64,000 nucleotides of DNA from Glossina fuscipes (Eukaryota; Arthropoda; Insecta; Diptera; Glossinidae), in NCBI RefSeq assembly GCF_014805625.2, contig NW_023998564.1, positions 1,452,446-1,516,445 of the forward strand, given 5' to 3'. The notes beneath the pieces are model-generated. The model saw only the letters and a program-made list of their open reading frames with translations. It was not told where the DNA came from and made no database searches. Below, piece after piece: positions 1-13,568 of the stretch; the stretch's first letter is position 1; the number at the start of each line of letters is the position of its first letter. A program made the position numbers and the translations under genes.

Positions 1-2690
1 ACAATTATTTGACATAAAAATTAAGTGGGGCAAATTTGAAACACATGGGTCTATTTCTTTGACCCCACCCCATATAAGATTACCCATGAATAGTAAGCCC
101 TTTAGAAAAATGTTTAATTTTTAATATTTTATCATAAAAATTTGCTCATAGTAACAATTTAGCAAAAAAACTAATGGTAGGGAATTTAGATTTTTGACCC
201 TAATGTATATAAGAGTTATGATTAAAAGCAATCTCTGTTAGGGTGAGAAAGTCTATATTTTAGTTTTTTACTATGGAAACTGGAAGGTAATAAAATTTTT
301 AAAAACTACTTTAAGTTTTTTAATTTGTATGATGCCATGTTTTATGCGTCCTCTTGTATTGAGGGCTGTCATGAAAATATGCATCTGCTTGAAAATAATA
401 TGTAAATTCTGGTGTATTATTACCAAAACGAGCGCGCAATTGTGCTAGGCAAACTGGTTTAGGGTAACTAGTAGTCGAGTTTGGTCGACTATAATATTCT
501 TAATTGTTTTTATTTTGAAACGTTTTTTGTGTGCTCTATGTTTTTAGTTGCCTCTGATAATATGTTTTCTTGCCTTTGTGAAAATGAACTCACACCACAT
601 CTTTCATAAAAGTGGTTTTCACTAAATAAAATATTTCGAATACGCGAGCAACTTGTTGTTTGAAAAGTTCATAATGACATTAGTAAACCTTAATTGCTTT
701 GTTTTCAAAATATGACGAGAAATTCTTCTCTTTTTTAGTTGCTCTCCAGGGCAATGTATTATATTAGCGGTGTAGTGTTCTTGTCGCAGACTATATAGAA
801 TTCGGATAAGGAATCAGACCAACGTGATGTGGAATTTATACAGAATTAGCATTTATAACTTGGATTTAGTCCCGTGTAACATAATGTACGGAGTTGGTTT
901 GTGTTAGTCGATATCGGGTAAATTCGATGTAATTTGGATATGTTACTCCACAGCAAATTTTGCGATCGAAAACTGTTTCATTCGACAGTAAGAAAAATGC
1001 ATACTCTATCGACGGCTGTAAACTCTCTACTGTTTACATAATTCACAGCTATCTATGTTATTCGACCGCGTTTACTCGATATAGACATTTTTAAACTCGG
1101 CCACGATCTCTTTAATTTCAAAAGCAAAAATAAAGTTAAAAAAAGTGCTGATTCCCTTATTAGAAGAACAGCAATTCCCTAAATAAGTGGCTAACATAAA
1201 TATGTTTTCTTTTCATTTAGATATTTTTTAATTAGACAAATCTTCTTTAATTTTTTTCAATATTTTTTAGTTTCCTTTCCACGTTTTTTTTTACGAATCT
1301 TTCTTTCACAATAACAATCTTTTATCCGTAAAATATAAACTGAGCAACATTTACGAAGTTTACATAGGGGTTATTTAAATTATGTACAGAATTGCATTCT
1401 TGCTACGAATTCTGTTACATTTGATGAAATCATATTGAGATTTCGATCGTTGCTAGCTTATTTAAAGGAAAGAGGTAGCTTGCCGCTTGCTAATGGCTGT
1501 ATGTTCAATCAACAAGTGTTTATCCGCTCATTGAAGGTACGACTATGCTGAGATTTGAATAGCGGTTTTATATTATATACTCCCTTTCGCATCGCTATAC
1601 ACGAATAGTATTTGGATATGACATACTTTTCATTTTTTTTACTTCGCAAAGGATTCTCGATGGTCGTGTTTTGAGAAAGTTTAGTGTGTCTATTGTAAGC
1701 CGCCAGTACTGTCTAGTACTGTTAGGTTTTATATCGTTGCATCAACATATTTTTAGACCCACTTTTATGTGCAACAAAAGCTAATGTATATCTAATCATC
1801 TAATCATTGCCAGACCCTTTTATGTAAAAGAATAATATATAGCATTAATATATTGTAAAATGGTCAGACGGCCGAATGATCTAATCGATAAAGACACGGG
1901 CCATTGTAAAGCTAGCTAATGTGGCAGGAACAGGGGGTTTCGTTTTATATCCAAAAACGCTCCACAGAAGAAATGCACGTGCAAAAAGAGACAGACGGAC
2001 GGTCGAAACTTTGTTACTGGACGGTCCGATGTTTTGCGCTAGGCTATTCTCCACTCTGTCAACATTCGGCTCTTAAAGTTGTGTGGCAGAAGGCATTGCA
2101 AATCATGCAAAACCTTATTTCTAGCGAAACTAAAAAGTTTGATCTGAGATCAAAGTACGGTGAATAAATTTGCCTTCAAATTAACGTAGGTGCTGCATTC
2201 CAAACATTTGCAGTTTTTGAATTTTCTTACATATATTTTACTATTTGAGATTTAGTTAGTTAACCCCTCCACGTAAAGCTAGACTACTTTGTGCAAAAAT
2301 ATTAGCAGTAAACTTTTTAAATTAAAAAAAAAAAAATTTTTTTTCGAGCCTATATTGAAAACCTTTCAAAAACCAACCCAACCTACACATGTGTTAACGT
2401 TTTACAATTTAATTTGAATTCTTTTTTTATTCGTGCTTTTAGCAGTTTCACGAAATCCAGTTAATTAAATTACTTATGCGCAGATACGACTACAAAGTTA
2501 AAAGAAAAAAAAAAAAAAAATAATGATAATAAAAAAGAAAACCTCGTACTACCAAAATCACTTTCAAATTTTATAGATATTTTATTTTGTTTAATTTATT
2601 TTTTTTGCAAACAATATTTTTTGCTTATTTTTGTTGTTGATTTAGTTTTTAAGAAGTACACACTCGTAATGCATAAACATTTACAACGCT
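1..2690. other. AT-rich stretch without a recognisable gene
   Basis: Long AT-rich DNA with no ORF that resembles a known protein. It holds simple sequence such as a run of 13 A followed by 8 T at 2324-2344 (a perfect short palindrome core) and a poly-A block near 2503-2520. An 82-codon open frame at 1919-2167 (+) matches no family I know. I see no splice-bounded exon. Confidence 0.6.
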
Positions 2691-5569
2691 TTATCGGCGT
2701 GCTTGTTCTATCTAACTTTAGTGGTTTGTCTGTCTGTCCGTCTAAACCTGTTGTTCCTTTCTGCCCTCTACCTCCTTCTTCGTTATGTTTGGCATTGGTG
2801 GAATTGATTGTATAATTATTTTAAAGCGAACTTTTTTTAGACGCAAATGCACATATGCCACCATAAACACGTTAACCTAAAGTTGATTCTTTGGTGTTTA
2901 GTTATTGTTGGGGATTTTTTTTATTTACTTTTTTCCTTTTTATACTAGCGGTTGCTGCTCGAAATTTTTTAGTTTTTTCCACTATATTATCAAATTGGTT
3001 CATGGCAATTTCAGACATGACATGTATAAGGCAGTGGTTGTTTTTGGTATAGGTTCTAAAGTAAGTGATGTTGGTTTTGTGTTTTGTCAAATACTGTTAT
3101 AACGACTTGTGTGTAGATATAATAATAATGAATAAATACAAATGAGGGAAGTAAACCTAAGCATTTCGAATAAGTTCCTGAAAAATATTTGAATTATATT
3201 ATAACACACTTTTATAAATGATTCGCACTGTGAAGTCTTTTACTGCAGCCAAACAAAGCGGTAATCTTGTAAATAATGCGCAATGAAAAGCAACATAGTA
3301 GTCGTGCACTTAGTGAATTCTAGTACAGGAAGCAGAAAAGTAAATAAAAATCCTCTAAAGAGAATTTTATCTTTTATTTTTAGTTTTCTTTTCTACCTAC
3401 AAATTTTCTTCAATTAGACAAGTTTTTCTATGTGCTATTCCTAATTTTTTCCCTATAGATTTTTCCATAGCTTCCTTAAATTGGCTTTTCTTGCTTGCGC
3501 TTTCTATTATGAGAATAATTGATATCACAGAACTATGTTAATTCTATAAAGAACTAAATTTCATACGTGTTATGATTATTAATTAATTTAGCCACGCAAA
3601 TAAATTCTAAGATTAAACACTTAAATATATCGGTTTTAAGAATTTTTGAATTTTAATTGAAAGAACGTAAAACATAAGTAATGTACTTTGAAATATTTCT
3701 TTATTAAGTTCTATTTGCTTTGATTAAGTCAGTTTAATTGTTACTTTTGAATATACCTCAATAAGCTTTTCCTAAGTTTGCTTAAAAGTACACCAACTGT
3801 TTTATACCTCTTGCAAAATGTAGTTAGAAGTACTTTTATGAGGCTTAAGATCCTCCGACCCGTCTTAGATTCGGTTATAATTCATCTATACATCATCTGC
3901 TTAGCGACTTCGAGAAAATGTCAATACTTTCGATTTCTAAAAAATGTACACTTGACACTCGTGTCTCTTAAGAAATTTCCTGCCACGTGTACCGTTATTG
4001 TAGTATACGTTAGAATACAAACACGAAAGGAAGTATTTTTTTAAACTTGAATCAATGGCATGTAAGCATGTTGGTGGGAAGCGTTTTAAACAATTTCGCC
4101 GCCAAATAAAGAAAGTGATGAAATATTTCAATTAAAAAAACAGCAATCTTTTTTTAGATGAACAATACTGAACATATTTTTAATGCGTTGAAAAAAGAAA
4201 ATTGTGTAACATCCTAAATAAACATTATTGCCTTAAATTAAGTCACAAATTGTTTAGTAAAAAGCATAAACGCATGTCTAATTTATGGCTTCTATTATGC
4301 AAGCTAGGTTAAGTAAGTAAGTAAACTTCCCTTGGAACCGAATAACTTTAGTCATTATTTTTATTTCTCTCTTCATTTGCTATTAAGCTGACAACATTCT
4401 CTAGTTTTAAGGTATATACTACATGCTGTCAATAAATTGAAAGCTCATTGGAGAAGTACTTTTCAAAGTGTCTTACATTGAGCTCAACTGTTTTCAAAAT
4501 ACTCAAGAATTGTGCAACTTTTTGATAATACCATACTTGGAATTTTTGTAAATAAGGGAAAGCAAGCAACTTAGTCTGATTTCATTAGTAAAATGAATTG
4601 TTTAATCAATGCTAACAAAACATTCCGATAAGAAACGCCAATTCCGCCGACAATGAACGGAATCTTTCGAATCTTTCTTATTGTAGGTATTAACTGGACA
4701 TTTCAGTCAGTTAAGAAATATGCATCTTGTTTTCTGGCCTAACTTTTTATTGTTTCTTGGCAAGCGTGTAATTTTCGCTGATATTAATAAACCCTTCCAC
4801 ATTTTCTATACTGATCTTTAACAATGCAACTACCGCTGGGGTCAATATGATATTTCAAACTTTTAAGATCAATAAGAATGGTTATATGGTATATGATTTT
4901 CCTTTCCGCTCTAGTTTCCGAGAAATAATTTTACCGTTAGAGATCATTTTGATCCATAATATTTATTTAGTCGCTACAGCTAAGAAGGTGAAATTTTTCA
5001 CAAACATTCCATGATCGACTAGGAAAGTAAAAGTTTAAAAAAATGTATGTGACCTACCTATATGCCCACGATGAAGAAGAAATTGAAACATATTTTGGAA
5101 AGGACCGACGTTCCCATGTTTTCGCCTATAACTCTCGATCCTGTGAAGATATTTCCGAAAATCAATATAATTCTCATTTTCAGTTTAAAAATGAACCCGA
5201 TCGGTTTAATAACACTGCCGCAATTATAATTCTGCCGATAAATTTATAATTCCATTTTATTTTCAATCGATCGGTAATTCTTCGCTTAAAAAGCGGATTA
5301 TACGAATTTCTATACGAGTCAGCTTATGGAATGTAGGTGTAGGCACTTGAAATAGAAACAAATAAAATGTTTATCGGTTTGAGCACGTCCTTCTACTGAT
5401 GTGATCTTTTAGATTCCTTTCAAATCTTAAAAAAATAAAAAACTTACTCTAATCCGAGAAGTATTCACTTTGACGCATCAGCGAAACAACACTTAACGAT
5501 ACCATAATCATGCTAGAAAGTAATAAAACTGGTCAAGGAAGTTGTAGTTTGAAAGAAACTAATGGGGAA
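2691..5569. other. AT-rich stretch, nothing recognised
   Basis: No convincing gene or element. A short TCTGTCTGTCCGTCT-like motif near 2730-2745 resembles the pyrimidine-rich core of the dispersed repeat seen elsewhere in the window, but too little of the repeat is present to call a copy. Confidence 0.5.
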
Positions 5570-5960
5570 TAAAGGCTGCTTTGAGAGATACTTAGCTCCG
5601 CGCAAAAACCAACGTTAGATGTCTGGGAAAGCTGACCAAGACGCGGTGGGGGAATGCCAACAGACTAGGGTACACTTGGAAGAAGGTTATTGATAAAACT
5701 CTAAGCGTACTTGAAGAAGGTAAAATTTATGAAGAATCACCGGGTGAAAAGTGGATAGGCCCATTAGAGTTTAGGTGATTATAAAGGCCCTGGTGTGCCC
5801 AACGAGTGTCTTGGCTATCTGTGTGAAGCTGACACGAAAGGAACTACGCTTGCTAAGAACAAATTAACTTGTGGTTAAAGAGCTAAGACGACTGGGAAAG
5901 GGCCAGCTTGACCAAAATTAGGCTCGCTTTTGCAAAGACACTACACCCAACTAGATAAGA
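5570..5960. other. Block of raised GC content, unidentified
   Basis: By eye this block is clearly richer in G+C than its surroundings. A plus-strand frame near 5590-5776 stays open for about 60 codons, but later stops break it. I do not recognise the translation. It could be a fragment of a mobile element or of a processed gene copy. Confidence 0.3.
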
Positions 5961-8040
5961 ATTGTTAAAGATCTGCAATTGAAAGCAAAGGCAAAAATGT
6001 GATTCTCTCATGTAATTTCTTAATCTAAGTCTTTTTTCCTTAAATTATTAAGTATTTGTCTTATACACATAACTTTTGTCATACCGTGCTTACATACATG
6101 TATTATATATCTACGTAAGTAAATGTAATATATATACAATGTGTAAGGAATTGTTGTAAAGTAGTATCAATGCACTTTGATTGTATGCATCGAGTGTACG
6201 TAGCGCGTGCTCTTAATAATTCACGTTCGCCGTTCTCTTCTAATGCCAACATTTTAATATTAAGTATATTTTTTACGATTTTTTAAATATTCAAGTTTGG
6301 TTATTATTACTATTTTTCGCTGCTTTGTTATTGTTGTTGTTGGTGTTTCTGTTTTTCTGCCCTTGAAGGCGTTTCTTGACTTTTTCTTTTAAAAATTGGT
6401 GGTTTCTAGCTGGTTAGTAGCTATAAAAACACCAACAATAACGATAACCATAACGACAACAATTTCTGCAACAGCAAATAAGGTCATCTGTAAGCTAAGT
6501 GACAACAACAAGTGATCTTTGAGTAAATATACAATTTTCTCAAAAAAAATTTTTTCTATTTTTTTTCGGTATCATATAAGCACCAGCCATCTATCGAAAT
6601 TATAACCAATTAATTAAATAGCAAATTTTCCATGACTGCTGCATGAGACTGCACGAATGCTACTCGTACGGACGCTATTAAGTAGGCAATCAAGTATTAA
6701 TGTTCCGAAAAAGACGCAATAAAAAGACGAACACTTTATTAAGATATTCTGAAAAATATGTATAATTTAATTTAAACGATTACCCTGACCACAACATTGA
6801 GATGATGTTTGCTTGACTGACTTAGAGAGGAGTTCGCTTGTAACAAGCCATATGCTTTTAAAAGACAAAAGCACACGCATTTCTACAGCTTCAATATGTA
6901 TATTTATATACATATATATATATATTGATGATTGATAATCTTAAATGTATATATACATATATACGCTTGCGTACATGATATCTTATATCTTTCAATAATT
7001 TCGACAGTAAAGTCCCGAATTCATAGTTCACGTAATGGTTCTTTTACACTCTAAACTAATCAAAAGCATAATAACATAAATATGAACAGTTGTCTAATAA
7101 ATATTTTACAACATGTTGCTTAGTATTTCCATTTTTTTTCTTGTTGATATCTCTCTCTTTTTTTTTTTTTTTTGAAAAAGTTAAGCTTGTCGTATGGTCG
7201 CACCAAAATTTATGCCTTTTTCGTTCATAAACAAAGATTATTATTATGGTCAATTCAAACTACTAAGCTAACCAACTTGATTGACGGTATATTGACTTAC
7301 ATGGCCCTAATGGCTTTAAAACTGTATACACATTAAGCTATTATATGTTAGTTTCGCCTGACACTGCACATAAACATAAATAAATTTCATCTTTAAGCTT
7401 AAAAACAAAAAAAAATTTTTCCTATAGTAAATTTTATATTTACTCGTTCCGTTCTTGATGACGAAAGTTATAACCACTGCCAATCAACTTCAATTTGAAT
7501 AAAAATAAGATGAGTAGATTAAACCTAAAAATATGAAAGTACCTTTTATTACATTTTCTATCTCCTAACTCGAAAATGTATTTTCGTATTTTGGGTATCT
7601 TCGTTTTTCTTCTTTGTATCTTTCACGCACACTAAATTCCTTTCTTCTGTTAATGACAGTAATGTGCGTGTTTTTTGCTAAGTATGTAATTTTAAAAAAA
7701 TTGAAATAGTTCACAAAAGAAGTTTGAATTTTTTTTACTCATTCGAATGGTTTTTTTTTATATATGATAGATTCACATAATATAGATATATATAGGTGAC
7801 ATTTTCAAGTGTGGCCGCACTAGAGTCTCAAATTTGAGTGCTTTTCCATATCCATTTTTCGCTAACATATCAAATTTTGAAAAATTGTTCAAAATGCTTC
7901 CTATAAGCAGAATTTGAATTTGTTTAGTTATTTAAAAGGTATTTTCATATAGATTCCTGAGTTGTCAACAAAAATATTTTAGTTTTTTTAATATGGACGG
8001 GGTAGGTTTCCAAATGCAACTACATTTTATTTTTAAGTAT
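5961..8040. repeat. AT-rich stretch with TA/ATAC simple repeats
   Basis: No gene is seen. TA- and TATATACA-type simple repeats lie at about 6897-6965. A/T homopolymers are frequent, for example the T-run near 7158-7172. Repeated ACAA/ATAACGA words at 6427-6475 are typical of fly non-coding DNA. Confidence 0.5.
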
Positions 8041-8049
8041 TTAACAGAG

Positions 8050-8350
8050 CTCAGCTAAGAGGTATGGTAAGTGTCTTTGTTACTTAAATTCGAATTTATT
8101 CTCACACCGTTAAAATATTATAGTGAGCCGTTTTCAATAGCGTTTGTCCTCGGGTTAAAACATATCCATGCAGCGAAATATATCAAAAATCGCACCTTTT
8201 TTGTTCAACACAAGAATACAAGACCGATAGACAGACATACAAGCTTAGACTCGCTCGGTAGAAAAAAAGACGGGTCTATCCCTAGCCCTACTGAGTGTTA
8301 CATGCATCCCCACGAACATAATATACCTTTGCACTAATGTTGTGCAGGGT
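8050..8350 (-). repeat. Dispersed repeat, family B (minus orientation)
   Basis: Relic of a roughly 300-bp dispersed repeat that recurs in this window. In this orientation its hallmarks are a rule-like order of words: a phrase about equal to TTTTCAATAGCGTTTGTCC, then ATATCAAAAATCGCACC, then CACAAGAATACAAGACCGA followed by GACAGACAT, and a terminal CTTTGCACTAATGTTGTGCA. The same order, complemented where inverted, is found near 21.1, 29.3, 33.7, 41.4, 48.6 and 52.9 kb. No coding capacity is visible, so it is probably a non-autonomous transposon relic of unknown class. Confidence 0.55.
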
Positions 8351-8559
8351 ATAAGAAACAAGAAAAACACTCCATTTTCAATTTTTTCCCCTCTTTCAAT
8401 ATCAACTATATGGTTGTGAGAGAGATCGAAGATTTATTCAACACTTTTACGGGAAGTGTTGCGCTCATCCTTTGGCATATAAATTTTTAATTACTATATA
8501 TTATTGTATAGTCCTACATACTCTACCTTACTTATAAATACATTTTTAGGAATTATCAG

Positions 8560-8910
8560 TATCCCTTACTCACTTCTTTTTTTAAAAACGGTGTCGTGTT
8601 ATATCCTATGCCACTTGTGATATAAGGGCACATTAGGTTTGGCATATGGGACACCTTGGAGGGTTTGAGATTGATCCACCTTTTGTTATGACGGTCGATT
8701 AAGAATCTCAGATGAATCAAGTCGATCGAATCGGAATCTACTTTCTGAATCGAACTTGATGAAATTGGGCGCACCGACATAAACTGAAAAATGATTTGGG
8801 TCGGAGAAGTTTATCGACCACTCCTCCTGAAAAGTCTAAACGAAGTGATGTAGGGTATTTAACAGTGGTCAATGGACCGTGTGCCACTATAGAGTTTTTG
8901 CTTGTTTATT
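8560..8910. repeat. Dispersed-repeat relic with the shared tail module
   Basis: The end of this block (8846-8905: GTAGGGTATTTAACAGTGG, then CCACTATAGAG, then a T-rich end) matches the ends of repeats at 27908-27967, 39244-39305, 48870-48925 and 53078-53137. The upstream part contains family-B-like words (TGAATCGAACTTGATGAAAT) but is strongly decayed. Confidence 0.45.
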
Positions 8911-10660
8911 TATACGTATGAATTCACAAACTAAACGAGAGCTCCCAATCAGTGTTTAGGTGTTAATACGTTCACTTTCAAAACTTATGTATTCACATAA
9001 ACAAACATTTTTTAAGATAATATTATATGTGCTTGCCAGCATTTAGAATTGAAGACACGTTTTGTTAGAAATTATAATGCAAAGTCATGCATCTGGGGTA
9101 AATATAACAAATTCTGGCCTTAAAACAAATTCATTCTTTCCTGCACATATAGACAAATGATGCGTTCGGTTTAATACGCGTTAAATCATGATATCAAATT
9201 CATGTGAAATTTACCGCATTTACTACATACAGAGTTGAAACTGCATTCATTCATATTCTCGGTAGAGAGACGATCTTCTCTTTTGTTTTTCATTATCCTT
9301 TTACTTTGAAAAATTTTTCAAAACTTAATAAGTTATAAATATAGCATTATTACTTTCAGCGATTTTCAAGCAAAGTTCACATCTTTTTACAAAGATATAT
9401 ACATGTATACAGGTTTGATGTGTGCAAATAGTTTAAAATAACTAATAAACTAAATTAATACAAGCCTGAAAACATTCTAAAGCAACTAAGCCAACTAGGC
9501 CAACACACTAAACCACTATCACACAAACATAAGCATACATAATTAAATGTGGCTTCAACATTAATAACCTTAAGTTTATTAAAATTGTAATAAGAAAGAA
9601 AGAGAAGAAGAAAGAAACATAATTTACTTTAAAGTATAGTTCCAAGCGTTGATATGCTGTAAGATAACCAAACATATCCGTCGTCGTTCATGCAAAAAAA
9701 AATTGTAAGAGATAAATAACAAAAAGTAGAAATATAACCACAAACCTGTCTTAAAAGGTGATATTTACCATAAAAACTATTTTGTTAATTCTAAGCAAAC
9801 TAAAGTATTTTATAAAACGCTATCAGACGTAACATACAGACTGTGATGAAAAATTTGTTATTCTTATAAAAATTCATACACAACATTAATCTGCTGAAAA
9901 TTAACACAGAAGAAAAAGAAAATTGTCTCAAGTATTATCATTTATGAATTAATTTACACATCCATGCTTGTGATTCACTTTATGCTGCGCATATACTATG
10001 CTTTTGAAAGTGTCTGAAAATATAATTAACATTTATAGCTTTATTTAATCGAAATTATACTAATTAAAAGTAAAATAATGATAAAAAAACGATTAAAAAC
10101 CAGCGCTAAGGCAACGAAAGAGGGGCATATTAGTAATCCGAATTGAACCTTTGGATAAAGACAACTTCAAGACATGGAAGATTCAGGTATAGATAATGCT
10201 TATTAGAGATTGTAGGTTTGTAAACGGAAGCTGCAATAAGCCGCCGGATTTACCGCCGAACAAGTGGATGTATGCATAAATAAAAATAAAATTTAGTCAA
10301 CAGAAGAACTCTTTCGTATGTAACTTCCCCTTTTCCCCTTTTTCTTTGTGGAATTAAAATCTACTATCAAAAGTTCTCTGTGGAACTGATGCAAGAACGT
10401 ATGACTTGCACGACCGAGAGGTTCATCGATGGACAGCAAAATCCTTAGATCTGACTAAGTTGACTGTGCATCTTTTTCCAAGTTTTTGTTGACTTAGAAA
10501 CACCAGTAGCGAGGAAAAAGGACCGACATACGATTCTATAATAAAATTGAAGGTAATCAAGAACATACGTATTTTTTGACTTCTTTGAAAAGTTTCAAAA
10601 GTAAACGGGCAGACATACGCACGAATATTGTTCATTCTTTTATTTTATATTGTTTACTTC
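8911..10660. other. AT-rich stretch, nothing recognised
   Basis: No ORF, element ends or RNA gene are recognised. The sequence is uniformly AT-rich with A-runs and GAAA-type low-complexity patches (about 9590-9620). Confidence 0.5.
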
Positions 10661-10666
10661 TTTACA

Positions 10667-10890
10667 CTACAAATCTCTGTTGAAACCGGCCTATGTTAAT
10701 CACTGTAGATTAAAATCATAAATTATCGGAAACAATGAACGATTCACTACGAATGTCTGTTGAAACAGCCTTATGCTAGTCACAATAGATTGAAGTCTTT
10801 GCAGCCTGATCCACGATCCGCTACAAATGTCTGTTGACATGGCCTCATATTAGTCGTTGTAGACTAAAATCTTAGACCTTCGCTATGAAG
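10667..10890 (+). repeat. Three-unit degenerate tandem repeat, about 75-80 bp per unit
   Basis: Three successive units begin at 10667, 10747 and 10821. Each starts with a variant of CTACAAATGTCTGTTGAAA, continues with GGCCTTATGTTAGTCA and then GTAGATTAAAATC. Unit spacings are 80 and 74 bp. The units differ at many positions, so the array is old. No fourth unit is visible on either side. Confidence 0.7.
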
Positions 10891-13560
10891 TAGTTGGCTT
10901 CACGACCAAAGTATAAGGGTTAGATTAATAGTTGATGTGCCCTCAAATTACACTCTCTTTAACTTCAGAAAATATTGGCTGAACACTCTTCGGTCTCAAT
11001 TCGCTACGCTGGCGTGCACAAACTTTCCCTAGAAAGCTACTTTCCGTTCATAAGGGTCGTGGCTGTTGTTATATTCTCCATACCCTCGGAAGTTCCTTCG
11101 TTCCTTAGAATAAATGGAGCAATCATTACATATTTAAATTAGGTTTGTCATCGCTACATATTTAAGTTTTCTGTACTGTTTGGAGTGATAACATTTATTG
11201 CAAAGGAAGAATTGTGCATAAGAGTTATAGTTACATTCCATCAATACAAATTCGAAGAAAAGAACGAATTTTATAAAAAAAAAAAAAACAAGGTAAAGAC
11301 TTAAAGAAAAATAATAGTGAAAAAGTGAACTTACCTTTTTTGCTTATTCTAATATGTGCCAACCTTCTTCAGCTCAAACTTTCTGTATGCATTGGTTGCT
11401 TCTTGTCTTCGTCTTTTTCTCTCACTTTAGTTATGCATGTTGAAGGTTATACATTAGATAATACGGAAAAAATTATCATTTTTTTTTTGCACAAAAACGA
11501 AATTCGATTTTTTGGATACTGTAAACATTTTATCGAGAGAAGTCGAATTCAATAGATTTAAACCCTCAGTGATCTCATGAGTTGTCATTCGGTGACTTGC
11601 TTCAATGAATGCCTTTGCTTTGCCTTTATCAGCTCCTATCTGCCTTTCAGAATCAGATGCAAAAGCTTTAAAACGAACTTTACAAACCAGTTTTGGCGGT
11701 GGTGTTCTGTACGTGCATCGCCCCCAAACATTTTCAATAAATCTTTTCTTGTTTAAACATAATTTTTACCTTTTCCCTAGTAATAGAAGTAAAGTACACC
11801 GAAATGAAACGAAATTTTTCCACACGGGCATTACGATGTCAGCTATCGATATGAAAACATTGCGTCTTAAATGTGAATTTAGCTGAGAGACATTGCAATT
11901 AAATCCCCTGTTCCTTGAAACGATATCTGGTCAACCAAAAACCTCGTAATTATTGACCAGTTCTTCTCTCTTTATTATTGTTCGTTAAAGTATGACACTG
12001 CAAAAAAATTTTCCTTTATATGCGCCTGTGCTCAGTCTACAAATCCATTACAATATGTTTCAGTGTTAGGCAAACACTGCTGCAGTGAATCATGATAGTA
12101 ACGCTAGGAACTTAATATTGGCTTTAGTAGCGATAACCTTATTTTCTATCGCTGAGTGTAGATTGAAACGGAGTTTGATTGCCAATACCAATTTAATAGC
12201 ATTTTTCGTGTTATTGTCTTTGTTAGTAATTGTTCTCCGTATGGTCGTTGTTCTTGTCTTTATTTATATATATAGTTTCACTTATTTCTTCTTCTCCCTT
12301 CTTTTAACTTGTTCGATCGATTTGACCAAAACAAGACCATTAGTTTGTTTAGTTAGATGTTTGTTACCGCAAGCTCACATGTACTGATGGAAACTCTAGC
12401 ACATTTACATTTTTTTTCTTTACTATATTTATAGATTTTTTTTTCTTCCTTTAAATTTAAAGGCCGCATTAAAAGAGCGAAGTTTGCTATAGGTTTTCTA
12501 AAACAGTCAATATGAACGCCAACAGCAAATATTTCATTGCAATGAATTTTCTGTTTCAAAGATGCCTTCTGTTGCTTCTTTAAACTGTTTCGTCTTCTTC
12601 TTGCGTGCGTTTTAGTTTTTCTTGTTTAAAGTTTCGTTTAAAAAAGAAGAAAAAAAAAAAACAAAGCCAACAACAAGAGCAAAAGGTTTTATATTCTTTT
12701 GTCGATAAATTTTTATTCAAACTGTTGATATTTTCTCCTTCTTTTTGCGTCTTCTCTAGTATTTCAACTTGCAAAATAAATAAATATTGCTATTTATTGT
12801 TATTATTGTTGTTATTGTTCGATGTTATATTAGTTGTTTTGTTGTAAATGGTGGTTGTTGGCATTTTAACGTTTTTGGATTATTTTTGTGGCAAATTGAA
12901 TGTAGATTTTATGGTTAAAAATCGAAAGCAAGGTCTTTTGCGTTCTGCGCAAACAACAAGTTGTTGTAGAAGTTTGCCTCACTGTTTTTTATATATACAT
13001 TGTGGTCGTGATGTTTGTGGTAATTGTATGATTATGGCCTGACTGTCGTTGTTTTGGTGCTGCACAGCGCCGTTGGTGCTAATGTTTATTACTACTGCTG
13101 TTGTTTTTGTTAGTGTCGACGCCTCTGCTGCCGTTTGCTAGTATTACTGGTTTGCATTAGTGTCTCATTTTTAAAACATTTCTTATTAATTTACATTTGA
13201 ATGGTTCTTTGAAAATTTAGTTTATTTTTATATTTGTATGCGCAAATGGATTCAATTTTTTAATGCTTTTGTTTCTAAACTACGTTTTTTCTTTATTCTG
13301 ACGGTTCAGTTGATACCTCGAAATGAAAGTACATTTTTGATTAAATCTTATTCAAATTATTAAATATTGTATTATAGGTTGCATATAAATAAAGTTAGGA
13401 CTTTTGCACTTACTCTATACTATGCCCCTCCTTTCTTTTGAAGAAGTGATGGCTGGTGTGTTTAGAATGGAGTACATCAAAATGAATTTTTGGCATAGCA
13501 GCTATGCTGTATCGACACTGTCCTCTCGTCATTTGGAAAGTTTATGGTCGCTCTTCCAAA
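10891..13560. other. AT-rich stretch; CAA/CAG-rich on the minus strand near 13.0 kb
   Basis: No recognisable gene. Several open frames (11325-11555, 11605-11886 and 12085-12387 on the plus strand) are low-complexity, T-rich translations without family resemblance. From about 12660 to 13150 the minus strand is rich in CAA, CAG and AAC words, a composition common in fly 5'UTRs and introns. I cannot place a promoter or exon there. Confidence 0.4.
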
Positions 13561-13568
13561 ATTGTATC

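Noticed and set aside
1863..1960. tRNA-like words (TGATCTAATCGATAAAG and GGGGGTTTCGTTTTATATCC)
   Set aside because: They resemble an A box and a B box but no cloverleaf or anticodon arm can be drawn and no second copy was found here; too weak to call a tRNA or SINE.
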